A DNA stretch of 64,000 bases, from positions 370,501-434,500 of the forward strand of contig NZ_CP070506.1 in NCBI RefSeq assembly GCF_016925675.1, given 5' to 3'. Made by a program: the position numbers and the translations under genes. Shown here piece by piece: positions 1 to 8,339 of this stretch. Under the pieces are notes generated by a model that was given only the letters and a program-made list of their open reading frames with translations, was not told the origin of the DNA and made no database searches. Positions within the stretch are counted from its first letter, which is position 1, and every line of letters begins with the position of its first letter. The DNA is from Pseudomonas hygromyciniae (GTDB lineage: Bacteria > Pseudomonadota > Gammaproteobacteria > Pseudomonadales > Pseudomonadaceae).

Positions 1-2
1 AC

Positions 3-782
3 GAATACAAGCGCCAATTGCTGAACCTGCTGCACACAGTCGCCCTGTACCAGGCCATTCGTGCCGAGCCGGAGGTGGATTGGGTACCACGGGTGAAGAT
101 CTTCGCCGGCAAGGCGGCGGCCAGCTACCACCAGGCCAAGCTGATCATCAAGCTGACCAACGACATCGCCCGTACGGTGAATAACGACCCAACCGTGCGC
201 GGCTTGCTCAAGGTCGTGTTCCTGCCCAACTACAACGTCAGCCTGGCGGAAAACATCATCCCGGCGGCGGACCTGTCGGAGCAGATTTCCACCGCCGGGT
301 TCGAGGCCTCGGGCACCAGCAACATGAAGTTCGGCCTCAATGGCGCGCTGACCATCGGCACTATGGATGGCGCCAATGTGGAGATGCATGAGCGTATCGG
401 CGGCGAGCACATGTTTATTTTCGGCCTCAGCGCCGAGCAGGTGGAGGCGCGTAAACAGGCGGGTGAGTTCAATGCCGGCCCTGATATCGCCGCATCCCAC
501 CGCTTGAACGACGTGTTGCAGGCGATTCGTGGCGGGGTGTTCTCGCCGGACGATCCGGGGCGCTATGTAGGGTTGATCGACTCGTTGATCGCCTATGACC
601 GGTTCCTGGTGTGCGCCGATTTTGATGCCTACTGGGACGCCCAGGCGCGGGTCGAAGCCCATTGGCACGACTCCAAGGAGTGGTGGCGTTCGGCGGTGCT
701 CAATACCGCGCGCACGGGCTGGTTCTCGTCCGACCGAACCATCCGCGAATATGCCACCGAGATCTGGAAAGCCTTGGACTAG
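3..782 (+). CDS. glgP: Glycogen phosphorylase, C-terminal part
   Basis: This is the 3' end of an alpha-glucan phosphorylase gene. The reading frame is already open at base 3 and the true start lies left of the window. The enzyme releases glucose-1-phosphate from glycogen in the cytoplasm using pyridoxal phosphate. The segment EASGTSNMKFGLNGAL, about 100 residues into the visible part, is the PLP-binding signature, with the Lys that forms the Schiff base. The preceding LPNYNVSLAENIIPAADLSEQIS stretch is also typical of the family, in shortened form LPNYNVSLAE. About 260 residues are visible, roughly the last third of an enzyme of about 815 residues. The gene ends at TAG and is followed by a REP cluster. 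Only the truncation by the window edge is uncertain. Confidence 0.95.
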   Translation, partial: EYKRQLLNLLHTVALYQAIRAEPEVDWVPRVKIFAGKAAASYHQAKLIIKLTNDIARTVNNDPTVRGLLKVVFLPNYNVSLAENIIPAADLSEQISTAGFEASGTSNMKFGLNGALTIGTMDGANVEMHERIGGEHMFIFGLSAEQVEARKQAGEFNAGPDIAASHRLNDVLQAIRGGVFSPDDPGRYVGLIDSLIAYDRFLVCADFDAYWDAQARVEAHWHDSKEWWRSAVLNTARTGWFSSDRTIREYATEIWKALD

Positions 783-801
783 ACCCCGCGAAATCCCGTG
801 T

Positions 802-936
802 AGGAACGGGCTTGTGTAGGAGCTGGCTTGCCTGCGATACAGGCGCCTTGGTGTATCAGTGACACCGAGGGGATGCTATCGCAGGCAAGCCTGCTCCCAC
901 ACAAGCCAGCTCCCACACGAGCCACCTCCCACATTG
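802..936. repeat. REP palindrome cluster
   Basis: Three arms of a Pseudomonas REP family lie here. A forward arm (814-838, GTGTAGGAGCTGGCTTGCC...) faces an inverted arm (878-902) across a GTGTATCAGTGACACC loop, and a third degenerate copy of the CAAGCCAGCTCCCACAC type follows to about 935. The stem probably ends the glgP transcript by folding or protects its 3' end; there is no clear T-tract. Confidence 0.85.
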
Positions 937-998
937 GGTTTGTGTCGATATACTGAGCGTCGGTTACGCCCGCTTCGGGCTGCTTAGGGATCTCGACC

Positions 999-3900
999 AT
1001 GCAATGGATGTTCATGCTCATTGGCCTGGTGCTCGGCTGGGCGCTCGACGAGTCGTTCAGCGATGCGGGCTTCGGCGCGCTCCTGGGTTTGGGGATTGGC
1101 CAGGCCATTCGTCTGTCGAACCTTAGCAGCGCCTTGAAGGCTGTGGAGCAACGCCTGGCGATGCTGGAAAAGCCGCCGCATGTCGAGCCGCCCATGGTCG
1201 AACCCGCGCCCGCCCCAGAGCTGGTCTGGGAACTGCCCGCCGAACTGCAACCCACCTCTGCTGCCGAACCTGGCCAGCCGCTGCCGGACGACCTGTGGAA
1301 ACCGGCCGCTGCTGCACGCGAAGCTGAACCCCAGATCCCCCGTGGCCCCAACCTGATCGAACGGGCCATCCAGGGTGCGCGCAACTGGCTGCTGGGTGGC
1401 AACACCGTGCTGCGGGTCGGCGTGGTGCTGCTGTTCCTTGGCCTGGCATTTTTGCTGCGCTATGCCACCGAAGGCATGGTGGTGCCCATCGAGTTGCGCT
1501 ACGCCGGTGTCGCCGCCTGCGCCCTGGGCTTGCTCGGCCTGGGTTGGTGGCTGCGCCTGCGTCGGGGTAATTACGCGCTGATCTTGCAAGGCGCGGGCAT
1601 CGCCGTGCTGTACCTGACGGTGTTCGCCGCCATGCGTCTGCACCCGTTGCTCGATCCGGGTGCGGCGCTGGGCCTGCTGGTGGCGGTGACAGTGTTCTCG
1701 GCGATCCTCGCAATTACCCAGGACGCGATCGGCCTGGCCTGTGCCGCCGCCCTCGGCGGTTTTGCCGCGCCGATCCTGGCGTCCACCGGCGAGGGCAACC
1801 ATGTGGCGTTGTTCAGCTACTTCGCCCTGCTTAACGCCGGCATCTTCGCCATCGCCTGGTTCAAGGCCTGGCGCTTGCTCAATGTGATTGGCTTTACCGG
1901 CACCTTCGGTATCGGCTTCGCCTGGGGCATTGGTTCCTACACACCGGAACTGCTGTGGAGTACCGAGCCGTTCCTGATCCTGTTTTTCCTGATGTACCTG
2001 GCCATCGGCCTGTTGTTTGCGCGGCGCAAACTCCTGGAAATGCCCGATGCCCCGGCCGATGGCAGCCGTGGCGCGCTGCTGCGCTGGTCGGCGGCCAAGG
2101 GTGATTATGTCGATGGCGGCCTGCTGTTCGGCCCACCGCTTGTGGCGTTTGGCTTGCAGTTCACCCTGGTGCAACACCTGGAGTTCGCACCGGCATTCAG
2201 CGCGTTGGCGTTGGGCATCATCTATATGCTCCTGGCACGTGTGCTCAGTGGCGGGCGCACCGTATTGCTGGCCGAAACCTGCCTGGCCCTGGGCGTGATC
2301 TTCGCCAGTCTGGCGATCCCCCTGGGCCTGGATGCACGCTGGACCGCCGCGGCGTGGGCGGTGGAGGGCGCGGGGATCTTCTGGCTGGGGTTGCGTCAGC
2401 AGCGCTTGCTGGCGCGCGGGTTTGGCCTGCTGCTGCAACTGGGTTCGGCACTGGCGTTTCTCAGTGAGTTGCAGGCGGGCGAACACACGCTGCTTGAGGG
2501 GGCACCGTTGGGCGCGTTGCTGCTTGGCGTGGCGTTGCTGTTTAGCTTCTGGCAACTGCGCAAGGCGGGCGATGAGCAGGTGTCTGCCTGGGAGCGCCAC
2601 GGTTTGCCGGTGTTGGCCGGCTTGGGGCTGGGCTGCTTGTATTTGCTGGCACCGTTGCTGTTGTCGATCAACGGTACGGCGATCAGTTGGGCGCTGGCGG
2701 GCGCGGTGACACTGTTTGCCGGCCTGCGTATCGCTTCGCGCACCTTCCTGTTCGCGGGGCTTGCTGTGCAAGTGCTGGGCGGCACATTGCTGTTGTGGTG
2801 GGCGCCGTGGATCGACGAAGAGTGGCCTGCGTTCCGGCATCTAGGATTCTGGGCGCCGATGCTTGTAGGGCTGGCAGCATTCGTGGGCGCCTGGCGTTTG
2901 CGGGGCGTAGGTCAATCGTCGGTGTTTGACGGGCTTAAGTTGCCGCGTATCGCGGATGGGCTGTTGGCCTGGGGCGTAATCTGGTGGGCGGCAGCGCTGA
3001 ACAGCGAAGTGCTGCGCTTTACGCCTCCTGAACTGCAAGCCACGTTCCTGCTGGCGGCCGCGGCGGCCAGTGTGGCGCTCTGGACTGTGTTGGCCGTGCG
3101 TCTGCGCTGGGCGTCGCTGGGCGCCATGAGCCTGTTGCTGATGCCGGCAGCGGCGATGGTGCTGCTGGTTTCGGCGCATCGCTATTATCACCCGGCGGCC
3201 GAATTTGGCTGGCTGGCCTGGAGCTGCGTGTTCGCCGTACATTTCATCTCGTTGCGCCTGTTGAGTCTGGTGGCGCCGGCCAAGGCTTTGAGCATCGCCC
3301 ATGTACTGGGCTGCTGGATGCTGATCGGCATGCTGGCCCTGGAATTGCGCTACGGCTTGCTGGTGCTTTCGGTGCAATACAACGCCTGGCGCTGGCTGGG
3401 CTGGGCGATTTTCCCCAGCCTGTACCTGATAGCCATCGCTGCGCCGCGCCAATGGCCGTGGCCGGTATCTGCTTATCCGCGCGAATACCGCCTGCTGGCC
3501 GGGCTGCCGTTGGCGGCGCTGATGCTGGTGTGGTTCTGGCTGGCCAATATCTTCAGCGACGGTACTGCCAAACCGTTGCCCTATGTACCGTTGCTCAATC
3601 CCTTGGACCTTGGCCTGCTGTTCGCGCTGCTGGGCGTGTACCTGTGGGCACGCAGCGCGGCGCCGCAACTGGGCGGCCGCACCCCATGGATTGCCCAGGG
3701 CGTTGCCGGGGTTTCGCTGTTCGCTTTCTTCACCGCATTGGTGATGCGTGCGGCGCACCATTGGGGCGGCGTGCCGTTTCATCTGGATGCCTTGCTCGAC
3801 TCAATGCTGGTGCAGGCCGGACTGTCGATTGTCTGGACCCTGATTGCCCTGGGCCTGATGATCGGTGGTCATCTGCGCAATCGTCGGGAAGTGTGGCTGG

Positions 3901-4088
3901 TCGGCGCGGTGCTGATTGGCGTAGTGGTCGCCAAGTTGTTCCTCGTCGAGCTGAGCAACCGTGGCGGGCTGGAGCGGATCGTGTCGTTTATCGGCGTGGG
4001 CGGGCTGTTGCTGGTGGTGGGCTATTTTGCCCCGCTGCCGCCCAAACGCATCGAACCCGAAGTTCAAACCCAAGGAGCTTCCTCTTGA
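999..4088 (+). CDS. DUF2339-family large polytopic membrane protein
   Basis: A 1029-residue protein recognised as a DUF2339 predicted membrane protein. It begins with a hydrophobic segment, then a Pro/Glu-rich cytoplasmic or periplasmic linker (about residues 45-115) with repeated PEP/PAP runs. From about residue 125 to the C-terminus it is a nearly continuous series of more than twenty hydrophobic helices. No catalytic motif is evident and the biochemical role is unknown. Its stop codon overlaps the start of the DUF3999 gene (TTGA), and these two families are usually found as neighbours, so a joint membrane complex is likely. The ATG at 999 is preceded by a weak purine-rich stretch. Family assignment is by recognition of sequence style and the partner gene. 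Confidence 0.85.
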   Translation: MQWMFMLIGLVLGWALDESFSDAGFGALLGLGIGQAIRLSNLSSALKAVEQRLAMLEKPPHVEPPMVEPAPAPELVWELPAELQPTSAAEPGQPLPDDLWKPAAAAREAEPQIPRGPNLIERAIQGARNWLLGGNTVLRVGVVLLFLGLAFLLRYATEGMVVPIELRYAGVAACALGLLGLGWWLRLRRGNYALILQGAGIAVLYLTVFAAMRLHPLLDPGAALGLLVAVTVFSAILAITQDAIGLACAAALGGFAAPILASTGEGNHVALFSYFALLNAGIFAIAWFKAWRLLNVIGFTGTFGIGFAWGIGSYTPELLWSTEPFLILFFLMYLAIGLLFARRKLLEMPDAPADGSRGALLRWSAAKGDYVDGGLLFGPPLVAFGLQFTLVQHLEFAPAFSALALGIIYMLLARVLSGGRTVLLAETCLALGVIFASLAIPLGLDARWTAAAWAVEGAGIFWLGLRQQRLLARGFGLLLQLGSALAFLSELQAGEHTLLEGAPLGALLLGVALLFSFWQLRKAGDEQVSAWERHGLPVLAGLGLGCLYLLAPLLLSINGTAISWALAGAVTLFAGLRIASRTFLFAGLAVQVLGGTLLLWWAPWIDEEWPAFRHLGFWAPMLVGLAAFVGAWRLRGVGQSSVFDGLKLPRIADGLLAWGVIWWAAALNSEVLRFTPPELQATFLLAAAAASVALWTVLAVRLRWASLGAMSLLLMPAAAMVLLVSAHRYYHPAAEFGWLAWSCVFAVHFISLRLLSLVAPAKALSIAHVLGCWMLIGMLALELRYGLLVLSVQYNAWRWLGWAIFPSLYLIAIAAPRQWPWPVSAYPREYRLLAGLPLAALMLVWFWLANIFSDGTAKPLPYVPLLNPLDLGLLFALLGVYLWARSAAPQLGGRTPWIAQGVAGVSLFAFFTALVMRAAHHWGGVPFHLDALLDSMLVQAGLSIVWTLIALGLMIGGHLRNRREVWLVGAVLIGVVVAKLFLVELSNRGGLERIVSFIGVGGLLLVVGYFAPLPPKRIEPEVQTQGASS

Positions 4089-5425
4089 TCGGCAAACTGA
4101 GTATTGCCCTAGTGGGCCTGTGCACCGCGCTATCGGCGTGGGCCGCAGAAGCCCCCGCCGACTTCAGCGCCCAAGTGCCGCTGGCGATCAGCGGCGAAGG
4201 CCCGTGGTATCGCCTGGAGTTGCCGCTGGCGGTGCAACTGAGCGCCCGCCAGGCCGATCTCAGTGACCTGCGGGTGTTCAACGCCGCTGGCGAGCCTCAG
4301 GCGTATGCGTTGGTGCGTCAGTCGGCCGAAAGCGCAAAAAATGTGGCCCGGCTCAAGGGCTTCCCGCTGTATGCCGCCGACACCACCAGTGACAGCGTGG
4401 CCAGCGTGCGCGTGCAATCCAGCGCCACGGGGACCCTGGTGCAGGTGCAGCCGTCCAGCGAGGCACTGTCCGGCGTGCAGGTGCGACGCGGCTGGTTGCT
4501 TGATGCCAGTGCAATCAAGGCGCCGTTGCAAAAATTGATCCTCGACTGGCCCGCCGAGCACGACGGTTTCCAGCGTTTCAGCATCGAAGCCAGTGACGAT
4601 TTGCTGCACTGGCGCTCCTGGGGCGAAGGGCAGGTGGCACGCCTGGCGTTTGCCGACGATCGGGTTGAGCTGCGTGAAGTGGCCTTGCCAGGGCAGCCGG
4701 CGCGTTACCTGCGCCTGTTATGGCAAGGCCAGGCCGCGCCGGAGTTGACCTCCATTGAAGTGCAGAGCACCAGCAGCCTGCCGTTGCCCCTGGTGTGGTC
4801 CGAGCCCTTGGCCGGCAGCACCCTTGAATCGGGGCAGTACAGCTGGCAATTGCCTGGGGCTTTAAGCATTGAGCGGGTGCGCGTTGAGCTGCGTCAGCCC
4901 AACAGCCTGGCGCCGGTAGGTCTGCAAGGGCGCCAGGACAGCAAGCAGGCATGGCAGCCGTTGAGCCGTGGCTTGCTCTACCGGTTGACGCAAAACGGGC
5001 AAGAAATCACCCAGGATCAATTGCAGTTGCCGGGTTACCCGGTCCGGCAACTCAAGCTGGACGTAGACGAGCGGGGCGGGGGCCTGGGCGCGCAGGCGCC
5101 GGGGTTGAGTTTTGCCGTGCGGGCCACGCAAGTGGTGTTCCTGGCGCGGGGCGAACCGCCGTTTACCCTGGCGCTGGGCAACCCGTCGGCCAAGGCCGCG
5201 AACCTACCGTTGACGACCCTGATTCCCGGTTATCAACCGCAGCGCCTCGCGGCGTTGGGCCAGGCCAGGGTCGATGGCGAGTGGCACGCCAACCCAGTGG
5301 CTGCGCCAAATGTCGCAGGTATCCGTTGGCAGACAATCGGCCTGTGGGCCGTATTGCTGTTGGGTGTAGCGGCACTCGGGGCGATGGCCTACAGCCTGTT
5401 GCGCAAGCCGCCGGCCAAGCCCTGA
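4085..5425 (+). CDS. DUF3999-family exported protein
   Basis: A 446-residue protein of the DUF3999 family. The frame is open far upstream, but the start is placed at TTG 4085. AAGGAG (4072-4077) lies 7 bases before it, the TTG overlaps the DUF2339 stop as TTGA, and a signal peptide follows at once (LIGKLSIALVGLCTALSAWA, cleavage after AWA). The bulk is probably periplasmic beta-rich domains, with two discoidin-like halves suggested by repeated RYLRLLWQG / RQLKLDV strands. One membrane helix close to the C-terminus (WAVLLLGVAALGAMAYSLL) anchors it. Function is unknown; tight coupling to the DUF2339 gene suggests the two form one membrane assembly. Confidence 0.85.
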   Translation: MIGKLSIALVGLCTALSAWAAEAPADFSAQVPLAISGEGPWYRLELPLAVQLSARQADLSDLRVFNAAGEPQAYALVRQSAESAKNVARLKGFPLYAADTTSDSVASVRVQSSATGTLVQVQPSSEALSGVQVRRGWLLDASAIKAPLQKLILDWPAEHDGFQRFSIEASDDLLHWRSWGEGQVARLAFADDRVELREVALPGQPARYLRLLWQGQAAPELTSIEVQSTSSLPLPLVWSEPLAGSTLESGQYSWQLPGALSIERVRVELRQPNSLAPVGLQGRQDSKQAWQPLSRGLLYRLTQNGQEITQDQLQLPGYPVRQLKLDVDERGGGLGAQAPGLSFAVRATQVVFLARGEPPFTLALGNPSAKAANLPLTTLIPGYQPQRLAALGQARVDGEWHANPVAAPNVAGIRWQTIGLWAVLLLGVAALGAMAYSLLRKPPAKP

Positions 5426-5538
5426 GCCGGGGCCTACATGAACTCTGTCAGGGTTATCTCGTCTGATAGGAGGAAATGCGCCCCGACTCGCGCTAAACTG
5501 CGCGGGTTTTTAGCCCCCCCCATTCTCCGGAGCCGTCC

Positions 5539-6549
5539 ATGTCCCGCGTTACCCTGAGTCGCTATTTGATTGAGCAGACCCGCAGCAACAACACCCCTGC
5601 CGATCTGCGCTTCCTGATCGAAGTGGTGGCGCGTGCTTGCAAGGAAATCAGCCACGCCGTGTCCAAGGGCGCGCTGGGCGGTGTCCTGGGCAGCATGGGC
5701 ACTGAAAACGTGCAAGGCGAAGTGCAGAAGAAACTCGACGTGATTTCCAACGAAATCCTGCTCGAAGCCAACGAATGGGGCGGTCACCTGGCCGGCATGG
5801 CGTCCGAAGAAATGGACAATGCCTACCAGATCCCGGGCAAATACCCCAAAGGCGCGTACCTGCTGGTATTCGACCCGCTGGACGGCTCGTCGAACATCGA
5901 CATCAACGCGCCAGTCGGCACCATCTTCTCGGTACTGCGCTGCCCGAACGAATACCTGAGCCAGAACGAAGCCCTGAACGAAAAGGCCTTCCTGCAGCCA
6001 GGCACCGAGCAGGTCGCCGCCGGTTATGCGATCTACGGCCCGCAGACCATGCTGGTGCTGACCCTGGGCGATGGCGTCAAGGGCTTTACCCTGGACCGTG
6101 AAATGGGCAGCTTCGTGCTGACCCACGAAGACATCTCCATTCCTGCCTCGACCCAGGAATTTGCGATCAACATGTCCAACCAGCGCCACTGGGAAGAACC
6201 GGTCAAGCGCTACGTCAACGAGTTGATGGAAGGCGAAGAAGGCCCGTTGAAGAAAAACTTCAACATGCGTTGGGTCGCCGCGATGGTTGCCGACGTACAC
6301 CGCATCCTGACCCGTGGCGGCCTGTTCATGTACCCACGCGACAGCCGCGAGCCGTCCAAACCGGGCAAACTGCGCCTGATGTACGAAGCCAACCCGATGT
6401 CGTTCCTGGTTGAGCAAGCGGGCGGTGCGTCGACAGACGGTCACCAGCGTATCCTCGACATCCAGCCTGAAGGCCTGCACCAGCGTGTGGCGGTGTTCCT
6501 GGGTTCCAAGGAAGAAGTGGCACGCGTGACCGGTTACCACAAAGGCTAA
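5539..6549 (+). CDS. fbp: Fructose-1,6-bisphosphatase, class I
   Basis: A 336-residue class I fructose-1,6-bisphosphatase, the gluconeogenic enzyme that removes the 1-phosphate from fructose-1,6-bisphosphate in the cytosol. The metal-binding motif [10 protein letters not shown] starts at Asp112, and Glu residues of the helix before it (GMASEEMDN) complete the site. [17 protein letters not shown] near residue 280 is the C-terminal signature. Length is normal for the family. CGGAG lies 7-8 bases before the ATG. The gene is followed by a long REP stem ending in a T-run that can serve as terminator. It stands alone; pseudomonads depend on gluconeogenic flux when growing on organic acids or histidine. 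Confidence 0.97.
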   Translation: MSRVTLSRYLIEQTRSNNTPADLRFLIEVVARACKEISHAVSKGALGGVLGSMGTENVQGEVQKKLDVISNEILLEANEWGGHLAGMASEEMDNAYQIPGKYPKGAYLLVFDPLDGSSNIDINAPVGTIFSVLRCPNEYLSQNEALNEKAFLQPGTEQVAAGYAIYGPQTMLVLTLGDGVKGFTLDREMGSFVLTHEDISIPASTQEFAINMSNQRHWEEPVKRYVNELMEGEEGPLKKNFNMRWVAAMVADVHRILTRGGLFMYPRDSREPSKPGKLRLMYEANPMSFLVEQAGGASTDGHQRILDIQPEGLHQRVAVFLGSKEEVARVTGYHKG

Positions 6550-6554
6550 TGCAA

Positions 6555-6707
6555 CCCCCTGTGGCGAGGGGGCTTGTCCCTCGCTGGGCTGCGAAGCAGC
6601 CCCCAAACCAACCCACTCGGTTTACCTGAAAGTACTCTGTGGCTTTATTGGGCTGCTTCGCACCCCAGCGGGGGACAAGCCCCCTAGCCACAGGGGGCTT
6701 TTTTTGT
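6555..6707. repeat. Long REP inverted repeat with T-tract (terminator-like)
   Basis: Two long arms, CCCCTGTGGCGAGGGGGCTT... and its near-complement ending at about 6698, flank GGGCTGCGAAGCAGCCCC / GGGCTGCTTCGCACCCC. The 3' arm runs directly into CTTTTTTTG, so the element can act as a factor-independent terminator for fbp. It belongs to the GTGGCGAGGGGGCTTG REP class also seen at 32717, 45275 and 55207. Confidence 0.85.
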
Positions 6708-6794
6708 TTTTGCCTTCCGGGAACCAGACCCCCCTTTTCCCTTCTAAGCTTCTGGCAGACCCCCACTGCTGCGTGTCCCTCCAGGAGCTCTACC

Positions 6795-7049
6795 ATGTCG
6801 TTACGCCGTCTCGCACTCTTGTGCTTTTGCGTCCTATTGGCCGCTTGCAGCAAGGTCACCCAGGAAAACTACCAAAAGCTCTCGGCTGGCATGGCCAAGG
6901 CTGAAGTGGAGTCGTTGCTGGGTAAGCCCACCGATTGTTCCGGCGCGCTGGGCATGTCCAGTTGCACCTGGGGCGATAAAACCAGCTTTATCAGCGTGCA
7001 GTACGCCGGTGACAAAGTTCTGATGTTTTCCGGGCAAGGCCTGAAGTAA
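6795..7049 (+). CDS. Small DUF3862-type lipoprotein
   Basis: An 84-residue lipoprotein. The ATG at 6795 is chosen because CAGGAG lies 8 bases upstream and the signal peptide MSLRRLALLCFCVLLAAC ends in a good lipobox (LAAC), with Cys18 as the lipidated residue. The mature part is short, with the pattern KLSAGMAKAEVESLLGKP then two cysteines (DC...SC) and TW, which resembles the BamE/SmpA-like fold of DUF3862. The frame is open upstream through the REP, which is not coding. Role unknown; the absence of Asp at +2 suggests the outer membrane. It lies 30 bases before the lipocalin gene and may be cotranscribed with it. Confidence 0.8.
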   Translation: MSLRRLALLCFCVLLAACSKVTQENYQKLSAGMAKAEVESLLGKPTDCSGALGMSSCTWGDKTSFISVQYAGDKVLMFSGQGLK

Positions 7050-7079
7050 ACCGGGGCGCAAGCCTGCGGGAGAAGAAGA

Positions 7080-7649
7080 ATGATGCGTTTCGTTTTATAC
7101 CTTTGCGCCAGCCTGTTTTTGGCAGGCTGCGCCAGCCATTCTGGCGATGATCTGCAACCCAAGACCGTCGGCAGCGTCAACCTCAAACGTTACCAGGGCA
7201 CCTGGTACGAATTGGCCCGCCTGCCCATGTACTTCCAGCGTAACTGCGCGCAGTCCGAGGCCCGTTACTCCCTGCTGCCCGATGGCGACATGTCAGTGTT
7301 CAACCGCTGCCTGACCACCGAGTGGAAGTGGGAAGAAGCCAAGGGCACGGCCACGCCGCAAGTACCGGGCAAGACCGACAAGTTGTGGGTCGAATTCAAT
7401 AACTGGTTCACCGCGCTGTTGCCGGGCGTTGCCAAGGGCGATTACTGGGTGTTGTACGTCAGCGACGACTACAAGACCGCCATCGTCGGCAGCCCGAGCC
7501 GGCGCTATATGTGGCTGTTGTCACGCACGCCGACCGTCAGCGCCGACACCCGCGAAGACCTGCTGAGCAGGGCGCGGCAGCAGGGTTACGACACCACACG
7601 GTTGATCTGGCGTACGTCGGATAAGCAGATGAGCAAGACGTCGCAGTAA
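7080..7649 (+). CDS. blc: Bacterial lipocalin lipoprotein
   Basis: A 189-residue outer-membrane-type lipoprotein of the lipocalin family. The signal peptide ends at the lipobox LAGC (Cys about 17), and the mature protein opens with the lipocalin motif YQGTWYELARLP, which forms the first strand and base of the barrel. A later WVLYVSDDYKTAIVGSPSRRYMWLLSR segment (in short: DDYKTAIVG, YMWLLSR) is the second conserved region. Such proteins bind lysophospholipids or other hydrophobic ligands and are often induced under stress. ATGATG offers two starts; the upstream GGGAGAAGAAGA fits either. It is followed by a strong bidirectional terminator. Confidence 0.9.
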   Translation: MMRFVLYLCASLFLAGCASHSGDDLQPKTVGSVNLKRYQGTWYELARLPMYFQRNCAQSEARYSLLPDGDMSVFNRCLTTEWKWEEAKGTATPQVPGKTDKLWVEFNNWFTALLPGVAKGDYWVLYVSDDYKTAIVGSPSRRYMWLLSRTPTVSADTREDLLSRARQQGYDTTRLIWRTSDKQMSKTSQ

Positions 7650-7659
7650 TGCGAAATAG

Positions 7660-7695
7660 AAAGGGCGGGTTTTTTAATAAACCCGCCCTTTTTTT
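7660..7695. terminator. Bidirectional intrinsic terminator
   Basis: AAAGGGCGGGTTT pairs with AAACCCGCCCTTT around a short loop. A T-run follows on the plus strand and an A-run precedes the stem, so it can stop both the lipocalin gene and the convergent DUF6124-like gene, which ends 5 bases further on. Confidence 0.9.
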
Positions 7696-7699
7696 GCCC

Positions 7700-8008
7700 T
7701 CAGGTTTTTGCTGTGGTGGGACGCAGGCATTCAATGGATCGATCAACGGTGGTCTTGGCGATCTCCAGTAAATGCCATACCGCCAGCACTTTGGCCCGTT
7801 CGGAGCTGTGCAGCAGCTCTCCACAATCGAGCGCAGTCGCCGAAGCGCTATCCAGCAGGCTGGCGGTGAAGAGCAGGGCATCTTCGAAGCTCAAGTCGGA
7901 GTGAGTGCTTTGAGCATCTGGGGTGGGCAGGTAATGGTCGATGGCGCGATTGAACGCGGCGCGGTCTTTGGCAGGATCACGGGGTGGGTCGGGGACAACT
8001 TTATGCAT
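7700..8008 (-). CDS. DUF6124/DUF3077-like small protein
   Basis: A 102-residue soluble protein resembling the short Pseudomonas proteins filed under DUF6124/DUF3077. They have an N-terminal VPDPP motif, a central DRAIDHYL segment, and a C-terminal helical hairpin (LLFTASLLDSASATALDCGELL, here abbreviated). No membrane segment or catalytic motif is visible and the function is unknown. The ATG at 8008 is preceded by CACAAGGAGC, an excellent Shine-Dalgarno sequence. That sequence is perfectly complementary to a segment about 75 bases further upstream in the leader (see the regulatory entry), so translation may be gated by RNA structure. The family name is my recognition and only moderately sure. 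Confidence 0.7.
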   Translation of the reverse strand: MHKVVPDPPRDPAKDRAAFNRAIDHYLPTPDAQSTHSDLSFEDALLFTASLLDSASATALDCGELLHSSERAKVLAVWHLLEIAKTTVDRSIECLRPTTAKT

Positions 8009-8014
8009 GGCGAA

Positions 8015-8190
8015 GCTCCTTGTGAGAATCGGAGCCGGCCCGTCGCGACTAAACGAAGGGTGGCGGCTGTACGCAGGTTAGTCGACCGGCCACAAGGAAA
8101 TCCGGCGCACCCGAGGGTGCCCTGCGCACAGCCACCATAAAACTTCATGGGACCATGCACCTTGTGATGTACCGGGCGACTAAACCCGAT
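8015..8190 (-). promoter_or_regulatory. Structured leader of the DUF6124-like gene, candidate RNA switch
   Basis: Read on the minus strand, one central segment (8097-8077: CCTTGTG-GCCGG-TCGACTAAC) is complementary to two flanking segments. The upstream one is 8185-8160 (GTTTAGTCG, CCGG, CACAAGG). The downstream one is 8054-8018 (GTTTAGTCG, CCGGC, CACAAGG), and it contains the ribosome binding site. The two pairings exclude each other. A further long stem joins 8136-8121 with 8077-8059 (GGTGGC...CGCAGG type), and a hairpin GCACCC-GAG-GGTGC lies between. This fills most of the 331-base gap before hutF. The pairing is seen in the sequence; the switch function is inferred. Confidence 0.55.
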
Positions 8191-8339
8191 CACTGATGGG
8201 CAGTGACGGATCGCAGGCTAGCCATCGATTCCAACAGGCACAAGGCGGCCGGGATTGTCTCGGAAATGTCCTGCGATTTAAAGGGACGCACCTTGCTGGC
8301 CCTTTACAAACCATGACCAAACGCCAGCCCCAACCACTG

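Noticed and set aside
984..2840. 618-codon open frame on the minus strand opposite the DUF2339 gene
   Set aside because: Composition is dominated by Gln/Arg/His/Ala, typical of antisense frames in GC-rich genes, with no domain; the plus-strand membrane protein explains the region.
3452..4084. Long in-frame N-terminal extension of the DUF3999 gene
   Set aside because: It overlaps the DUF2339 coding region and has no family similarity; TTG 4085 with AAGGAG and a signal peptide is the better start.
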